Below are positions 26,589 through 36,121 of a stretch of 64,000 nucleotides of DNA, in pieces (positions within the stretch are counted from its first letter, which is position 1; every line of letters starts with the position of its first letter). A model generated the notes under the pieces. The model had not been told where the DNA came from. It made no database searches and saw only the letters and a program-made list of their open reading frames with translations. The stretch is from the NCBI GenBank assembly GCA_002841155.1, contig PHEH01000015.1, forward strand, positions 1 to 64,000. The letters run 5' to 3'. The stretch is from Alphaproteobacteria bacterium HGW-Alphaproteobacteria-18. Lineage in GTDB: Bacteria > Pseudomonadota > Alphaproteobacteria > Caulobacterales > Hyphomonadaceae. The position numbers and the translations under genes are program-made.

Positions 26589-27489
26589 TACGCTGCCCGC
26601 GCGTGAAACGCTGCTGAAAGAGGGCGTTGCGGTGATGCGCGAGACGGACGCCGTGCGCCAGGACATCCGCCCGCTGCAGATCGCGCTCTTGAACCTCATG
26701 CCCAACAAGATCCGCACCGAGACGCAGATCGCCCGCCTGATCGGGGCCTCGCCCCTGCAGGTGGAACTCACCCTGGCGCGCGTGGGCGGGCACACGCCCA
26801 AGAACACCTCGCAGGAACATCTGATCAGCTTCTACCAGACCTGGGAAGAAATCCGGGAACGGAAGTTTGACGGCTTCATCATCACCGGCGCGCCCATTGA
26901 GCAGATGCCGTTTGAAGAGGTGACCTATTGGGATGAGCTGACGCAGATTTTCGACTGGACGCAGACGCATGTGCATTCGCCCTTCTATATCTGCTGGGGC
27001 GCGATGGCGGCGGCGTATCATTTCCATGGCCTGCCGAAATACCAGCTGGAGGCGAAGGCCTTTGGCGTATTCCGCCACCGCAATCTGGATCTGGCGTCGC
27101 CTTATCTTTCCGGCTTTTCGGATGATTTTGCCATCCCCGTGTCGCGCTGGACCGAAGTGCGCCGGGAGGATGTTCTGGAACGTCCGGCCCTCCGCCTACT
27201 GATCGACAGTGATGAGACCGGCCCCTGCCTGATGGAAGACCGCGCCCGGCGCAGCCTCTACATGTTCAACCATGTCGAATATGATTCCTTCTCCCTGAAG
27301 GAAGAATTCGAGCGCGACCGGGAAGCGGGCAAGCAGATCCAGGTGCCGTTCGGCTATTTCCCCGGCGACGACCCCACCCGCCAGCCGCTCAACCGCTGGC
27401 GCAGCCATGCGCATCTCCTCTTCGGCAACTGGATCAACCAGACCTACCAGTCCACGCCCTTCAGCCTTGATGACATTGGCCAGCGCTGA
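26569..27489 (+). CDS. metA: Homoserine O-acetyltransferase, MetA type
   Basis: Acylates homoserine in the first committed step of methionine synthesis. The 306 residues carry the catalytic Cys 142 ([10 protein letters not shown]), His 235 and Glu 237 (FNHVEYD) at the canonical positions. Residue 111 is Glu ([12 protein letters not shown]); in this family Glu 111 indicates acetyl-CoA and Gly indicates succinyl-CoA, so the product is probably O-acetylhomoserine. Regulated by the SAM-II riboswitch upstream. The next gene is convergent. Confidence 0.95.
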   Translation: MPIRIPDTLPARETLLKEGVAVMRETDAVRQDIRPLQIALLNLMPNKIRTETQIARLIGASPLQVELTLARVGGHTPKNTSQEHLISFYQTWEEIRERKFDGFIITGAPIEQMPFEEVTYWDELTQIFDWTQTHVHSPFYICWGAMAAAYHFHGLPKYQLEAKAFGVFRHRNLDLASPYLSGFSDDFAIPVSRWTEVRREDVLERPALRLLIDSDETGPCLMEDRARRSLYMFNHVEYDSFSLKEEFERDREAGKQIQVPFGYFPGDDPTRQPLNRWRSHAHLLFGNWINQTYQSTPFSLDDIGQR

Positions 27490-27501
27490 CGCCGGCTGCC
27501 T

Positions 27502-28797
27502 TCAGCTTTCTGGATGGGGGACGCGTTTGGTGTGGGGGCGGGCAGGCGCGTCAAAATCTTTCAGGTCTGGCACCCTGCCAAAGGCGATTTTGGCTCCGGC
27601 ATATCCGCCGGGAAGCTCTGTGCGTATACCGAGTGAAATGATGCCGCCGCCATAGCGGGTGTTGAGACTGTCCATTGTATCCGTGATGCGTTCCCAGCGC
27701 TGACGGTCTGTATGGCTTGCGCCATGTTCAAACAGGTCGCCGCTTGTTTCTCCGGGCCGGCGGAGCCCGTGCAGCATGACGTAGATGTTCTGGAACCGCG
27801 CGCCTTTGAGCTTTTCAGCGCCGAGATCGAACAGGATGCTTGCCGCTTGCAGGAAGGTCCGGTCATCGCGGGAAGGGGCAAAGCTCTGCGTGCCGGACCA
27901 GTATGTGCCATCTGAGGTCTTGAGGGAGATGTCTGCTGCGCTCGCGGTATAGCCTTCCCGGCGCAGGCGCTGGGCGGCCTTGGCCGTCAGCAGGCGGAGG
28001 CATTCCCGCGCCTTGGAAGGCGTCTGCCAGCCGCGCGCCAGGACGCGGCCATGCCCGAACATCCGCCGCACGGTCTCTGGCCGGGAGACCGCATAGCCAT
28101 GCAATTGCAGCCAGAGGCGTTCACCCTCTACGCTGCGCCATATGTGCCGTGCCTGTTTGGGGGAGGTTGCCCAGAGCCCTGCCATTGAGGTGATGCCGGC
28201 CACATGGAGGCGCGCCAGCATGCGGCTGGAGATTCCGGGCAGGTCGGTCAGGGGAAGGTGGAGGATCTGCTCCGGCAATGTTTCGGGGTGCAGCAGGGTG
28301 AGCCCGGCAGGTTTTTCCATTTCCGCAGCCACCTTGGCCAGGAACTGGTTGGGGCCAAGTCCGATGGACGGGGTCAGCAGCGGGCCAATGTTCTCTGCCA
28401 GCCCGTCGCGAACCTGGCGCGCGATCTGGAGGCCACGCTGCTGCTCTGATCCGAGCAGGTCACACTCCATCTCATCAATCGACCAGACGCGCCTTACGGG
28501 CAGATGCCGGTTTATCTCCTCGAGGATGCGGTGGTGGAGGCGGACATATTCATCATGCCGGGCGAGCACGAGGGCAATGTCCGGGCAGGCTGAGCGGGCT
28601 TCGGCGACGCTCATGCCGCGCTTCACGCCGCTCAGGCGCGATTGGTAACAGCAGGCAATCAGGCTTGTATGCTCGGACGGCAGGGGCACGACGCCGACCG
28701 GACGGTCGCGCAGCGCGGGCACGAGCAGCTTTTCTGCATTTGCGAAAAACGCATCGAAATCAATGTATAGGGATTCGATCCCGGTCGGCTTGCGCAT
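27502..28797 (-). CDS. Y-family DNA polymerase (DinB/ImuB-like)
   Basis: A 431-residue UmuC-domain translesion polymerase. Catalytic carboxylates are in YIDFDAFFA (start) and VWSIDEMECDL; SIGLGPNQFLAKVAAEM and LPGISSRMLARLHVAG are the palm and HhH parts; the little finger follows. The fingers differ from standard DinB (SLIACCYQSRLSGVKRGMSV), so this is a divergent Pol IV rather than the usual dinB. It is not ImuB, since both acidic motifs are kept. Start by GAGGA upstream of the ATG at 28797. A LexA box lies 17 bases upstream, so it is SOS-controlled. Confidence 0.85.
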   Translation of the reverse strand: MRKPTGIESLYIDFDAFFANAEKLLVPALRDRPVGVVPLPSEHTSLIACCYQSRLSGVKRGMSVAEARSACPDIALVLARHDEYVRLHHRILEEINRHLPVRRVWSIDEMECDLLGSEQQRGLQIARQVRDGLAENIGPLLTPSIGLGPNQFLAKVAAEMEKPAGLTLLHPETLPEQILHLPLTDLPGISSRMLARLHVAGITSMAGLWATSPKQARHIWRSVEGERLWLQLHGYAVSRPETVRRMFGHGRVLARGWQTPSKARECLRLLTAKAAQRLRREGYTASAADISLKTSDGTYWSGTQSFAPSRDDRTFLQAASILFDLGAEKLKGARFQNIYVMLHGLRRPGETSGDLFEHGASHTDRQRWERITDTMDSLNTRYGGGIISLGIRTELPGGYAGAKIAFGRVPDLKDFDAPARPHTKRVPHPES

Positions 28798-28813
28798 GGT
28801 ATCCTCACGTCTG

Positions 28814-28828
28814 GAACATAAAGAGAAC
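28814..28828. promoter_or_regulatory. LexA (SOS) box GAAC-N7-GAAC
   Basis: GAAC-ATAAAGA-GAAC on the plus strand equals GTTC-N7-GTTC on the minus strand, the exact alphaproteobacterial LexA direct repeat. It sits 17 bases before the Y-family polymerase ATG, over the expected promoter. Confidence 0.8.
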
Positions 28829-28920
28829 AAATCTCCATGTCCAGTCCGCGAAACGTGTCCTTTTGCCCGGATGCCTCAGATACCTCTTCCAGATTGCGGC
28901 AACTTCCTTATTGATCTGGC

Positions 28921-30081
28921 ATGACCAGTTTTGCCGCAGAACCCGACCACGTCACGCAAATCCGCCGCCAGCTTTCCCGTTGGGTGGCCGACAAGATGCC
29001 GCGCGAGAAGCGCCGGGAATGGGACAAGGCCGCGACCTGGGACCGGGGCCTCTTCCGTGAGATCGCAGAGATGGGCCTGATCGGCCTCACCATCCCCGAG
29101 GAATATGGCGGGCAGGGGGAGGACATCTACGCCGCCGCCGCCGTGATCGAGGAACTCTGCCAGGGCGGGCCAAGCATGGCCGGGCCTTACATCCACGCCG
29201 CCTTCTATGGCGGGCTCAACATTTCCGAGAACGGATCGAAAGAACAGAAAGCGGCATTGCTGCCGAAGCTCGCGCGGGGCGAGCTTTTCCTGGCCTATGG
29301 CCTGTCGGAGCCGAATGTCGGCGGCGATCTGCCGAGCGTGGAGACGCGCGTGGAGCGCGATGGTAACGAGATCGTCATCAACGGTGCCAAGCGCTGGTGC
29401 ACGGGCGCCGACTGGGCCGATTACATCTACTGTCTCTGCCGCTCGGGCGATGCGCGCGCGCGACATGGAAATCTCACTTTTGTCCTTGTGCCCACAAAGG
29501 CAGAGGGTGTCAGCATGCAGGCCATCGAGCACGCAAACCTGCGCTACACCCATTCGATGGATGTCTATCTCGATGATGTGCGTCTGCCCGAAAGCGCCAT
29601 CGTGGGCGGGCCGGAGAAGTGGAACCGTGGCTGGGACGCCCTTGCCGGGCGCGCGCTGGATGTCGAGAAGATCGAGATCACGGCTGTGGCCTATGGCCTT
29701 GCCCGGGCGGCGCTGGAGGAGGCCTGGCGCTATGCCGGGGAGCGCGTGCAGTTTGGCAAGCCCATCGGCCAGCATCAGGCGATTGCGCATAAACTCGTCA
29801 CGGCCCGGACAAAGCTCGCCGCCTGCCGGCACATGCTCTATCACGCGGCCTGGCTTGCCGGTACGGGCCAGCCCTGCTCGGCCGAAACGGCGATGGCGAA
29901 GCTTTATGTGGCCGATACGGGCGTTGAAATCGCGCTCGCCTGCCAGCAGGTGATCGGGGCCTATGGCCTGTCGGACGCCTATGACATCGAGCGCAACCTG
30001 CGCGATCTGCTCGGCATGCCGATCGTGGGCGGATCATCGGATATGCAGAAGAACAATCTGGCACGCATGTGGCGGCTTTGA
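28921..30081 (+). CDS. Acyl-CoA dehydrogenase
   Basis: A 386-residue FAD enzyme for alpha-beta dehydrogenation of acyl-CoA. Conserved segments: [76 protein letters not shown] and the final IVGGSSDMQKNNLARM. The catalytic Glu position falls in the IVGGSSD loop and is not an obvious Glu, so the subclass is uncertain. Substrate unknown. The stop overlaps the next ATG (TGATG). Confidence 0.9.
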   Translation: MTSFAAEPDHVTQIRRQLSRWVADKMPREKRREWDKAATWDRGLFREIAEMGLIGLTIPEEYGGQGEDIYAAAAVIEELCQGGPSMAGPYIHAAFYGGLNISENGSKEQKAALLPKLARGELFLAYGLSEPNVGGDLPSVETRVERDGNEIVINGAKRWCTGADWADYIYCLCRSGDARARHGNLTFVLVPTKAEGVSMQAIEHANLRYTHSMDVYLDDVRLPESAIVGGPEKWNRGWDALAGRALDVEKIEITAVAYGLARAALEEAWRYAGERVQFGKPIGQHQAIAHKLVTARTKLAACRHMLYHAAWLAGTGQPCSAETAMAKLYVADTGVEIALACQQVIGAYGLSDAYDIERNLRDLLGMPIVGGSSDMQKNNLARMWRL

Positions 30082-30728
30082 TGACCGACCAAGACATCGA
30101 AATTGCTCGTCTCGTTCTGGACTACATCAAGGTATTGGTTTGGCCGTTGACGATAATCTTATTGGTGGGAATGTTTGAGCACGAATTTGTTTTCTTGATC
30201 AGAAGATTGATAAAATGGAATGCCCCTGGGTTTTCAGCCGAGTTTTCAGCAACTGCGGAACAAGTTGAACAAACCACTGAGCGTGCGGTTGCGGCCGGAC
30301 AGGCGGTGCCAATTCCCGATCCTCCGGGAGTAGGGTGGGTTTTAAATGCGGAACTCAAACGAGCTGGTTTGACGGAATTGCCAGGGGGGTTTGATTTTGA
30401 GCGCTATAAACTCATTGCTCAATCTGATCCCAATTTGGCGTTAGCCGGCCTAAGAATAGATTTTGAAATTACCTTGAGAAACTTGGCGCAAGCTTATGAC
30501 ATTACAGTATCAAAACCTAGCTCTTTGAGCTTCTTGGTCACTATGCTTGTTAAAGCGGAGGCACTAAGAAAAATAGAGGCGGAAGCTATCAAGAGTATTT
30601 TGTCCGCCTGCAATCGCGCTGTTCATGGTGAAAAAGTTCTAAGTGCTGATGCACTGAAAGTAATCGAATCAGGAGAGCTTCTGATCCTATCACTAGCCGA
30701 TACTGCTATGAGCAAAGTTATTGCTTGA
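30081..30728 (+). CDS. Membrane-anchored hypothetical protein, foreign base composition
   Basis: A 215-residue protein with one N-terminal helix (YIKVLVWPLTIILLVGMFEH), a juxtamembrane stretch, a Pro-rich turn (VPIPDPPGVGW) and a helical domain, FEITLRNLAQAYDI to AIKSILSACNRAVHGEKVLSADALKVI. The end segment resembles DUF4145-like domains found near defence and mobile genes. The DNA is far more AT-rich than its neighbours and uses rare-looking codons (AGA, TTA, ATA). Yet it is wedged between core genes, overlapping the upstream stop and ending one base before the next ATG. Function unknown. Confidence 0.75.
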   Translation: MTDQDIEIARLVLDYIKVLVWPLTIILLVGMFEHEFVFLIRRLIKWNAPGFSAEFSATAEQVEQTTERAVAAGQAVPIPDPPGVGWVLNAELKRAGLTELPGGFDFERYKLIAQSDPNLALAGLRIDFEITLRNLAQAYDITVSKPSSLSFLVTMLVKAEALRKIEAEAIKSILSACNRAVHGEKVLSADALKVIESGELLILSLADTAMSKVIA

Positions 30729-30729
30729 G

Positions 30730-31614
30730 ATGAGAGAGGCCGCGCCGGAACTTTCCTATGCGGCGTACTTCAACGATCCGCTGAAGCGCATGCTGGTGCG
30801 CGGCGTGGAGCGCGCTACCGGCCAGCCGAAACTCGCGCGCCTCTATGAACGCTACCGCGCCGGAGAACTTGGCGAGACCGGCTTCTTCGAAGCCGCCATC
30901 CGCCTTCTGGAACTGACGATCCTGTTTGACGAAGCGCGCCTCGCTGACATTCCGGCAGATGGCCCGCTGGTAATCGTGGCGAACCACCCCTTTGGCGTGC
31001 TCGACGGTCTCGTCATAAGCTGGCTGATCGGCCAGAGGCGTCAGGACTTCCGGGTGCTGACAAACTCGGTGCTTGATGCCGTGCCCGAAGCCAAGCCGTT
31101 CCTGTTGCCGGTGGATTTTGCCGGAACGCGAGAGGCGGTCACAGCAAACATCACGATGCGCAAGGCGGCGCTGGCGCATGTGAAGGCGGGTGGCTGCGTG
31201 ATCGTGTTTCCGGCAGGCGGGGTTTCGACCACGCCCGGCCCGTTTGATCCGCTGGCGGTGGACGACACCTGGAAGCCGTTCACGGCGAAGCTCATTACTC
31301 ATGGCCGCGCGGCGGTGACGCCGGTTTTCTTCGAGGGGCAGAATTCGCGCCTCTTCCAGATCGCCTCGCATCTGTCGCTGGAGCTGCGCCTGGCGCTGGT
31401 TTTCCGGGAAGTGCGCCGCCGCATGGGCAAGACACTGACGGTCGGAATAGGCGAGACGCTGAGCCCCGCCCTGCTGGAGGCGGCTGGAAAGCGCAACGAC
31501 CTGATGGCCTTCCTGCGAGAGCGAACCTATGGGCTTGCGCCAGAGGGGCGAGCTTTGCGATACAATGAGGCAACCCGGCGCTTCATGGCGAAGAAGCCGA
31601 AAGTGTTCCGCTGA
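30730..31614 (+). CDS. Lysophospholipid acyltransferase family protein (PlsC-like)
   Basis: A 294-residue glycerolipid acyltransferase-like protein. The catalytic box NHPFGVLDG (NHx4D) is near residue 82, followed by block III-like VIVFPAGGVST. The start (ATG at 30730, or TTG at 30721) is right after the upstream stop. Such proteins acylate lysophospholipids or ornithine lipids; the substrate cannot be read. The adjacent DUF3667 and membrane genes suggest an envelope role. Confidence 0.85.
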   Translation: MREAAPELSYAAYFNDPLKRMLVRGVERATGQPKLARLYERYRAGELGETGFFEAAIRLLELTILFDEARLADIPADGPLVIVANHPFGVLDGLVISWLIGQRRQDFRVLTNSVLDAVPEAKPFLLPVDFAGTREAVTANITMRKAALAHVKAGGCVIVFPAGGVSTTPGPFDPLAVDDTWKPFTAKLITHGRAAVTPVFFEGQNSRLFQIASHLSLELRLALVFREVRRRMGKTLTVGIGETLSPALLEAAGKRNDLMAFLRERTYGLAPEGRALRYNEATRRFMAKKPKVFR

Positions 31615-31630
31615 GCCAGAAGGACTGGAC

Positions 31631-32731
31631 ATGAGCGACTCGTTTGGAGAAGCCGCTGATACGGCGATGGAGCATGCCGGGGCAGACGCTGCCTCTGGCC
31701 TCAAAGCGGCCAGAGGAAAGCCTGCCGGAACCCATTGCCTGAACTGCGGCGCGCCTCTGGCCGGGGATTTCTGCCATGATTGCGGGCAGAGCGCGCAAAG
31801 CCTGCGCCGGCCTTTCTGGGCCCTTCTGGGGGAAAGTCTGGAAACGCTCTTCTCGCTCGATAGCCGCGCAGCGCGGACGCTGCCGGCGCTCATATTCCGT
31901 CCCGGCCGGGTGACCCGCGCTTATCTTGACGGCCAGCGCGCCCGCTTCATTCCGCCTTTCCGGCTTTATGTGCTCGCGTCGCTTGTCTTCTTCGTGCTGC
32001 TGCCGCTGGTGATGGGACAGGGCCTGTCGATTGTTCCCGGAGGCGCGCAGAACTTCAGCGAGGCACGCGACCAGATCGAAAAGGCCTATACCGCCGGGGA
32101 TATGGATGAGGAAGAGTATAAGGATGCAATAAGGGGGCTCGACGAGGTCGAGACGCTCTGGAGGCGCGGCCCGACTGCCTTCACACCGCAGCCGCCTACG
32201 CCGCCAGGGGAAGAAGAAACGCCTGCGCTGCCAGAAGACGACTGGGCCGGCTTCATGCCGAAGGAAGCGCTGGATGCTGTCCGCGAGGCCGGCGCGCAGG
32301 GCGATGAGGAAGCGGCGCGCTTTGCCGAGGTGATGGACAATCCCGGACGGCTGGAAGATGCGACACGGGAATGGATTCCGCGCCTCATGTTTGTGATGCT
32401 GCCGGTCTATGCGCTGCTACTGGCGCTGGTCTATCTCTGGCGCCGGCAATTCCTGTTCTTTGACCATCTGATCGTGTCGCTGCATTTCCATTCGGCGCTT
32501 TTTCTGGCCATGGCGCTTGGCATGATGGCGTCCTATCTGGTCGGGGCGGGCTGGGTGACGCTCGCGCTGCTGGTCTATTCCAACTGGTATCTCTACCGGC
32601 TGAACCGGGTGGTCTATGGGCGCGGGCGTTTCACCTCAGTGCTCCGCGTGCTGACGCTCGACAGTATTTATTTCTTCATTTTGATGTCGACGCTGCTGGT
32701 CGCGCTAATCCTGGGCGCGTTGTCTATATGA
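31631..32731 (+). CDS. DUF3667 membrane protein with N-terminal zinc ribbon
   Basis: A 366-residue protein. The N-terminus has a paired CxxC knuckle (CLNCGAPLAGDFCHDCGQ), followed by the DUF3667 signature RPFWALLGESLETLFSLDSRAARTLPALIFRPGRVTRAYLDGQRARFIPPFRLYVLASLVFF. A long acidic middle (EEETPALPEDDWAG) separates this from four C-terminal helices. Function unknown. Its stop overlaps the YjbR gene start (ATGA). Confidence 0.88.
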   Translation: MSDSFGEAADTAMEHAGADAASGLKAARGKPAGTHCLNCGAPLAGDFCHDCGQSAQSLRRPFWALLGESLETLFSLDSRAARTLPALIFRPGRVTRAYLDGQRARFIPPFRLYVLASLVFFVLLPLVMGQGLSIVPGGAQNFSEARDQIEKAYTAGDMDEEEYKDAIRGLDEVETLWRRGPTAFTPQPPTPPGEEETPALPEDDWAGFMPKEALDAVREAGAQGDEEAARFAEVMDNPGRLEDATREWIPRLMFVMLPVYALLLALVYLWRRQFLFFDHLIVSLHFHSALFLAMALGMMASYLVGAGWVTLALLVYSNWYLYRLNRVVYGRGRFTSVLRVLTLDSIYFFILMSTLLVALILGALSI

Positions 32732-33078
32732 TCAAGCCGGAGCAGCTCCGCGCCGAGGCGCTGAAACTGCCCCGCGCGATGGAGCGGCCACATTTTGACT
32801 GGGCGAGCTTTCGGGTGGATGCGCCCAAGGGCAAGATTTTCTGCACGCTGCCGCCCCATCATGAGTTTTCCAACCTGTTCCTGACGCCGGAAGAACAGCA
32901 GATGCTGTGCGCCGCCGAGCCGGACATCTTGTTCCCCGTGCCCAATAAATGGGGGGAGAAGGGGGCGACCTCCATTCGCCTGGCTGTGTGCGACCTCGCC
33001 ACCCTGCGCTCAGCCCTCACCCTCTCCTGGCGCCATGCCGCGCCGGCAAAGCTGCACGCCCTGCTGACCGGCAAATAG
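32728..33078 (+). CDS. MmcQ/YjbR family protein
   Basis: A 116-residue single-domain protein with the YjbR pattern: LKLPRAMERPHFDWASFRV, GKIFCTLPPHHEFSNLFLTPEEQ, VPNKWGEKGATSIRL and LRSALTLSWRHAAPAKL. The fold resembles a DNA-binding CyaY-like fold; the physiological role is unknown. It overlaps the DUF3667 stop. Confidence 0.88.
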   Translation: MIKPEQLRAEALKLPRAMERPHFDWASFRVDAPKGKIFCTLPPHHEFSNLFLTPEEQQMLCAAEPDILFPVPNKWGEKGATSIRLAVCDLATLRSALTLSWRHAAPAKLHALLTGK

Positions 33079-33165
33079 ACCCAGCCCGCACGCGCGGGCT
33101 TGCCATCCATGGCCGGATGGGCCGATGGTTTGCGCAAAAGAAGATAATATCAGGGAGAAGAAGCC

Positions 33166-34893
33166 ATGCCATTCAGTGCGGATCTGAAGAATTGGTGCCG
33201 GCTGGCCGCTGCAGGCCTGCTTCTGGCCGCCTGTGCCGCGCCGCAGAAGATCGCCAGCGGCGAGGGCGTCACCCTCTTTCTCAATGCCGAAATCATTACG
33301 GTTGATGAGGCCCTGCCGCAGGCCGAAGCGGTGGCCGTGCGCGATGGCCGGATTCTGGCGGTGGGCTCGCGCGAAGAGGTCAGCCGCGCAGCCGGCGCCG
33401 GTGCCCGCCTGCGCGATCTGGGCGGGGCGGTCCTGGTGCCCGGCTTCATCGATACACATGGCCATTTTGCCATGATGGCGCAGACGGCCGGTATGGCAAA
33501 TGTGCAGCCACCGCCCGCCGGCCCTGTCCGCTCGATCCCCGAACTGCAGGCGCAGCTGGAAGTCTGGAGCCGCGCCCATCCCGATGCGCCCTGGATCATG
33601 GGCTGGGGTTATGACGATTCCCTGCTGGCAGAGCAGCGCCATCCGACACGGGAGGATCTTGATGCCGTTTCCACGGACAAGCCGATCCTCCTGATGCATA
33701 CGTCGGCGCATCTGGCGGCGTGCAATTCGCTCTGCCTTGAAGCGATCGGCATAACGGCCAGCACGCCTGATCCCGATGGCGGAATTATCCGCCGGCAGAG
33801 CGATGGGCGCACGCCCAATGGCGTTCTGGAAGAAACCGCGCTCTATCTCGCCTACGCACATCTGCCGCAACCGGCAGAAAGCCAGCGCCTTGCCGGAATA
33901 AAGGCCGTGCAGGAGCTCTATGCCAGCTATGGCCTCACCACGGCGCAGGAAGGCGCCGCGCAGGGGCAGAATATCACTGACTTGCAGAAGGTTGCCGCGC
34001 GTGGAGATTTTTATCTTGATGTCGTTGCCTATCAGCTCTTCCAGAATGGCGGTGTGATCCCTGAGGAGTTCGCCGTCTCGAGGACTTATGACGGCCGCTT
34101 CCGCATTGCGGGCATCAAGCTGCTGCTCGATGGCTCGCTACAAGGGCGTACCGGCTGGCTGACGCAGCCCTATGCCACGCAGGCCCCCGGCCAGCCGGAA
34201 GAATATTCCGGCTACAGAATTCATAGCGATCAGAGCGTCTCCAGCCTGTTCGAGCAGGCCTATGCACGCGGCATCCAGATCATTGCTCATGCCAATGGCG
34301 ACCGGGCGATTGATCAGTATCTGGATATGATGGCGCCGGTGATGGCCGCCCATCCGGGCGAAGACCAGCGCCCGGTGGTCATCCATGCCCAGGCTGCCCG
34401 GCAAGATCAGCTTGAAGAGATGGCGGCCGCAGGCATTCTGCCCTCCTTCTTCGCGGCGCATCCCTTCTATTGGGGTGATTGGCACAGGGACGCCATTCTC
34501 GGGCCGGAGCGCGCGGCGTTCATCAGCCCTCTGGCCGCCGCCAAGGCGCTTGGCATTCCGTATACGGTCCACAATGATCCCCCGGTGGTGCCGCCCGATG
34601 TGATCCGGCTGCTCTGGGTATCGGTGAACCGGGAAACGCGGTCGGGTGAGGTGCTGGGGGAAGGCCAGCGAGCCAGCCCGATGGACGCCCTGCGCGCGGT
34701 CACCCTGAATGCGGCGCGTCAGTATTTTGAGGAGGCCGATAAAGGCTCGATCACGCCGGGCAAGAAGGCTGATTTCGTGATCCTTTCAGATAATCCGCTG
34801 ACGATTGATCCGGCAGACATGCAGTCGATCCGCATCCTTGAAACGATCAAGGAAGGCGAGACCATCTACACCGCTGCCCGCCAGGAGAACTGA
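33166..34893 (+). CDS. YtcJ-like amidohydrolase (Amidohydro_3), lipoprotein
   Basis: A 575-residue metal-dependent hydrolase of the YtcJ/LAF3 group. The signal CRLAAAGLLLAACAAP has a lipobox, so the enzyme is probably periplasmic and lipid-anchored. Metal ligands are suggested by VPGFIDTHGHFAMM, HTSAHLAACN, HANGDRAIDQYL and VIHAQAARQDQL; VTLNAARQYFEEADKGSITPGKKADFVIL is the typical end. Substrates of the family are N-acyl or amide compounds. The downstream flavoprotein follows by only 3 bases. Confidence 0.9.
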   Translation: MPFSADLKNWCRLAAAGLLLAACAAPQKIASGEGVTLFLNAEIITVDEALPQAEAVAVRDGRILAVGSREEVSRAAGAGARLRDLGGAVLVPGFIDTHGHFAMMAQTAGMANVQPPPAGPVRSIPELQAQLEVWSRAHPDAPWIMGWGYDDSLLAEQRHPTREDLDAVSTDKPILLMHTSAHLAACNSLCLEAIGITASTPDPDGGIIRRQSDGRTPNGVLEETALYLAYAHLPQPAESQRLAGIKAVQELYASYGLTTAQEGAAQGQNITDLQKVAARGDFYLDVVAYQLFQNGGVIPEEFAVSRTYDGRFRIAGIKLLLDGSLQGRTGWLTQPYATQAPGQPEEYSGYRIHSDQSVSSLFEQAYARGIQIIAHANGDRAIDQYLDMMAPVMAAHPGEDQRPVVIHAQAARQDQLEEMAAAGILPSFFAAHPFYWGDWHRDAILGPERAAFISPLAAAKALGIPYTVHNDPPVVPPDVIRLLWVSVNRETRSGEVLGEGQRASPMDALRAVTLNAARQYFEEADKGSITPGKKADFVILSDNPLTIDPADMQSIRILETIKEGETIYTAARQEN

Positions 34894-34896
34894 TCC

Positions 34897-36048
34897 ATGC
34901 CAACGCCGCTCGCCCGTCTCCAGCCGCTCCTGCCCGAACTCGCCGCTCGCGCGGCCGAGATGGAAGAGGTCCGCCGCCTGCCGGCAGACCTTGCCGCAAA
35001 GCTCGCCGCCACCGGCGCTTTCCGGATGGTCACGCCCAAAGCCTTTGGCGGGCTGGAGCTCAGCCCGGGTGAGATCGTCGAGGTGACAGAAGCCGCCGCC
35101 CGGGCCAATGCCAGCGCCGGCTGGTGCGTTATGATCGCGGCAACGACGGCGCTGAACGCGGCCTATATGGCCTCCGAATACGCAAGCGAAGTCTACGGCG
35201 ATCCGATGACGATCACCGGCGGGGTCTTCGCGCCGATGGGCAAGGCGGTGGTGGAGGGGGAGCATTACCGCGTCTCCGGGCGCTGGCAGTGGGGTTCGGG
35301 CTCGGCCAATTGCAGCTGGCTCTGCGGGGGCTGCACGGTCTGGGAAAATGGCGAGATGAAGCGCCTCTCAAGCGGCGCGCCCGATACACGGATGATGGTG
35401 TTCCCGGCTTCAGACGCAACCCTTCACGATACCTGGCATGTCATGGGCCTCAAGGGCACAGGCTCGGGCGATATCGAGGTGAAGGATATTCTCGTGCCGC
35501 GCGGGCGCTCGGTGTCGCTGGTGGCCGATGCCCCGCGCGAGACGGGCGCGCTGTTCAAGTTTCCTGCCTTTGGCCTTCTGGCGCTCGGCGTCTCCGCTGT
35601 GGCGCTCGGCAATGCGCGCGGCGCGCTGGATGCTTTCCACGCCCTCGCCACCGTGAAGAAAAGCCAGGGCTCGTCCAAGACGCTGAGCGAGCGCCAGGCG
35701 GTGCAGGCGGATTATGCCCGGTGTGAGGCCGAGTGGCGCGCGGCGCGGGCCTATCTCTTTGCCGAGATCGGCCGTGTCTGGACAATTGCGCAAGGGCAGG
35801 GCGCCATCCCGATGGAAGCGCGCGCCGATCTGCGCCTTGCCTGCACCCATATGACCCGCACCGGCGCCGACATCTGCCGCACGCTCTATGATCTGGGCGG
35901 CGGGGCGGCTCTCTTTGAAGCCAGCGATCTGCAGCGCCGGTTCCGCGATGCCCATGCCATCACCCAGCATATCGTTACGGCGCCCGCCACGCTGGAACTC
36001 ACCGGCCGCATCCTCTTCGGCCTGCCCACCGATGGCGGTATGGTCTGA
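34897..36048 (+). CDS. Acyl-CoA dehydrogenase-like flavin monooxygenase
   Basis: A 383-residue protein of the acyl-CoA dehydrogenase superfamily, closest in pattern to group D flavin-dependent monooxygenases (HsaA/HpaH type): LPADLAAKLAATGAFRMVTPKAFGG, NASAGWCVMIAATTALNAAYM, VSGRWQWGSGSANCSWLCGG, WHVMGLKGTGSGDIEVKD, and the DLGGGAALFEASDLQRRFRD ending. A flavin reductase partner is not adjacent. The gene is coupled closely to the YtcJ-like hydrolase (3-base gap), so the two may act in one catabolic step. Confidence 0.85.
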   Translation: MPTPLARLQPLLPELAARAAEMEEVRRLPADLAAKLAATGAFRMVTPKAFGGLELSPGEIVEVTEAAARANASAGWCVMIAATTALNAAYMASEYASEVYGDPMTITGGVFAPMGKAVVEGEHYRVSGRWQWGSGSANCSWLCGGCTVWENGEMKRLSSGAPDTRMMVFPASDATLHDTWHVMGLKGTGSGDIEVKDILVPRGRSVSLVADAPRETGALFKFPAFGLLALGVSAVALGNARGALDAFHALATVKKSQGSSKTLSERQAVQADYARCEAEWRAARAYLFAEIGRVWTIAQGQGAIPMEARADLRLACTHMTRTGADICRTLYDLGGGAALFEASDLQRRFRDAHAITQHIVTAPATLELTGRILFGLPTDGGMV

Positions 36049-36121
36049 GCCTTCTGGCGGAAAACCCGCTTTTGTGGCATCCTAAAGAAAAGGCCCGGAA
36101 AGGGCATGGGAGGATCTGCCG

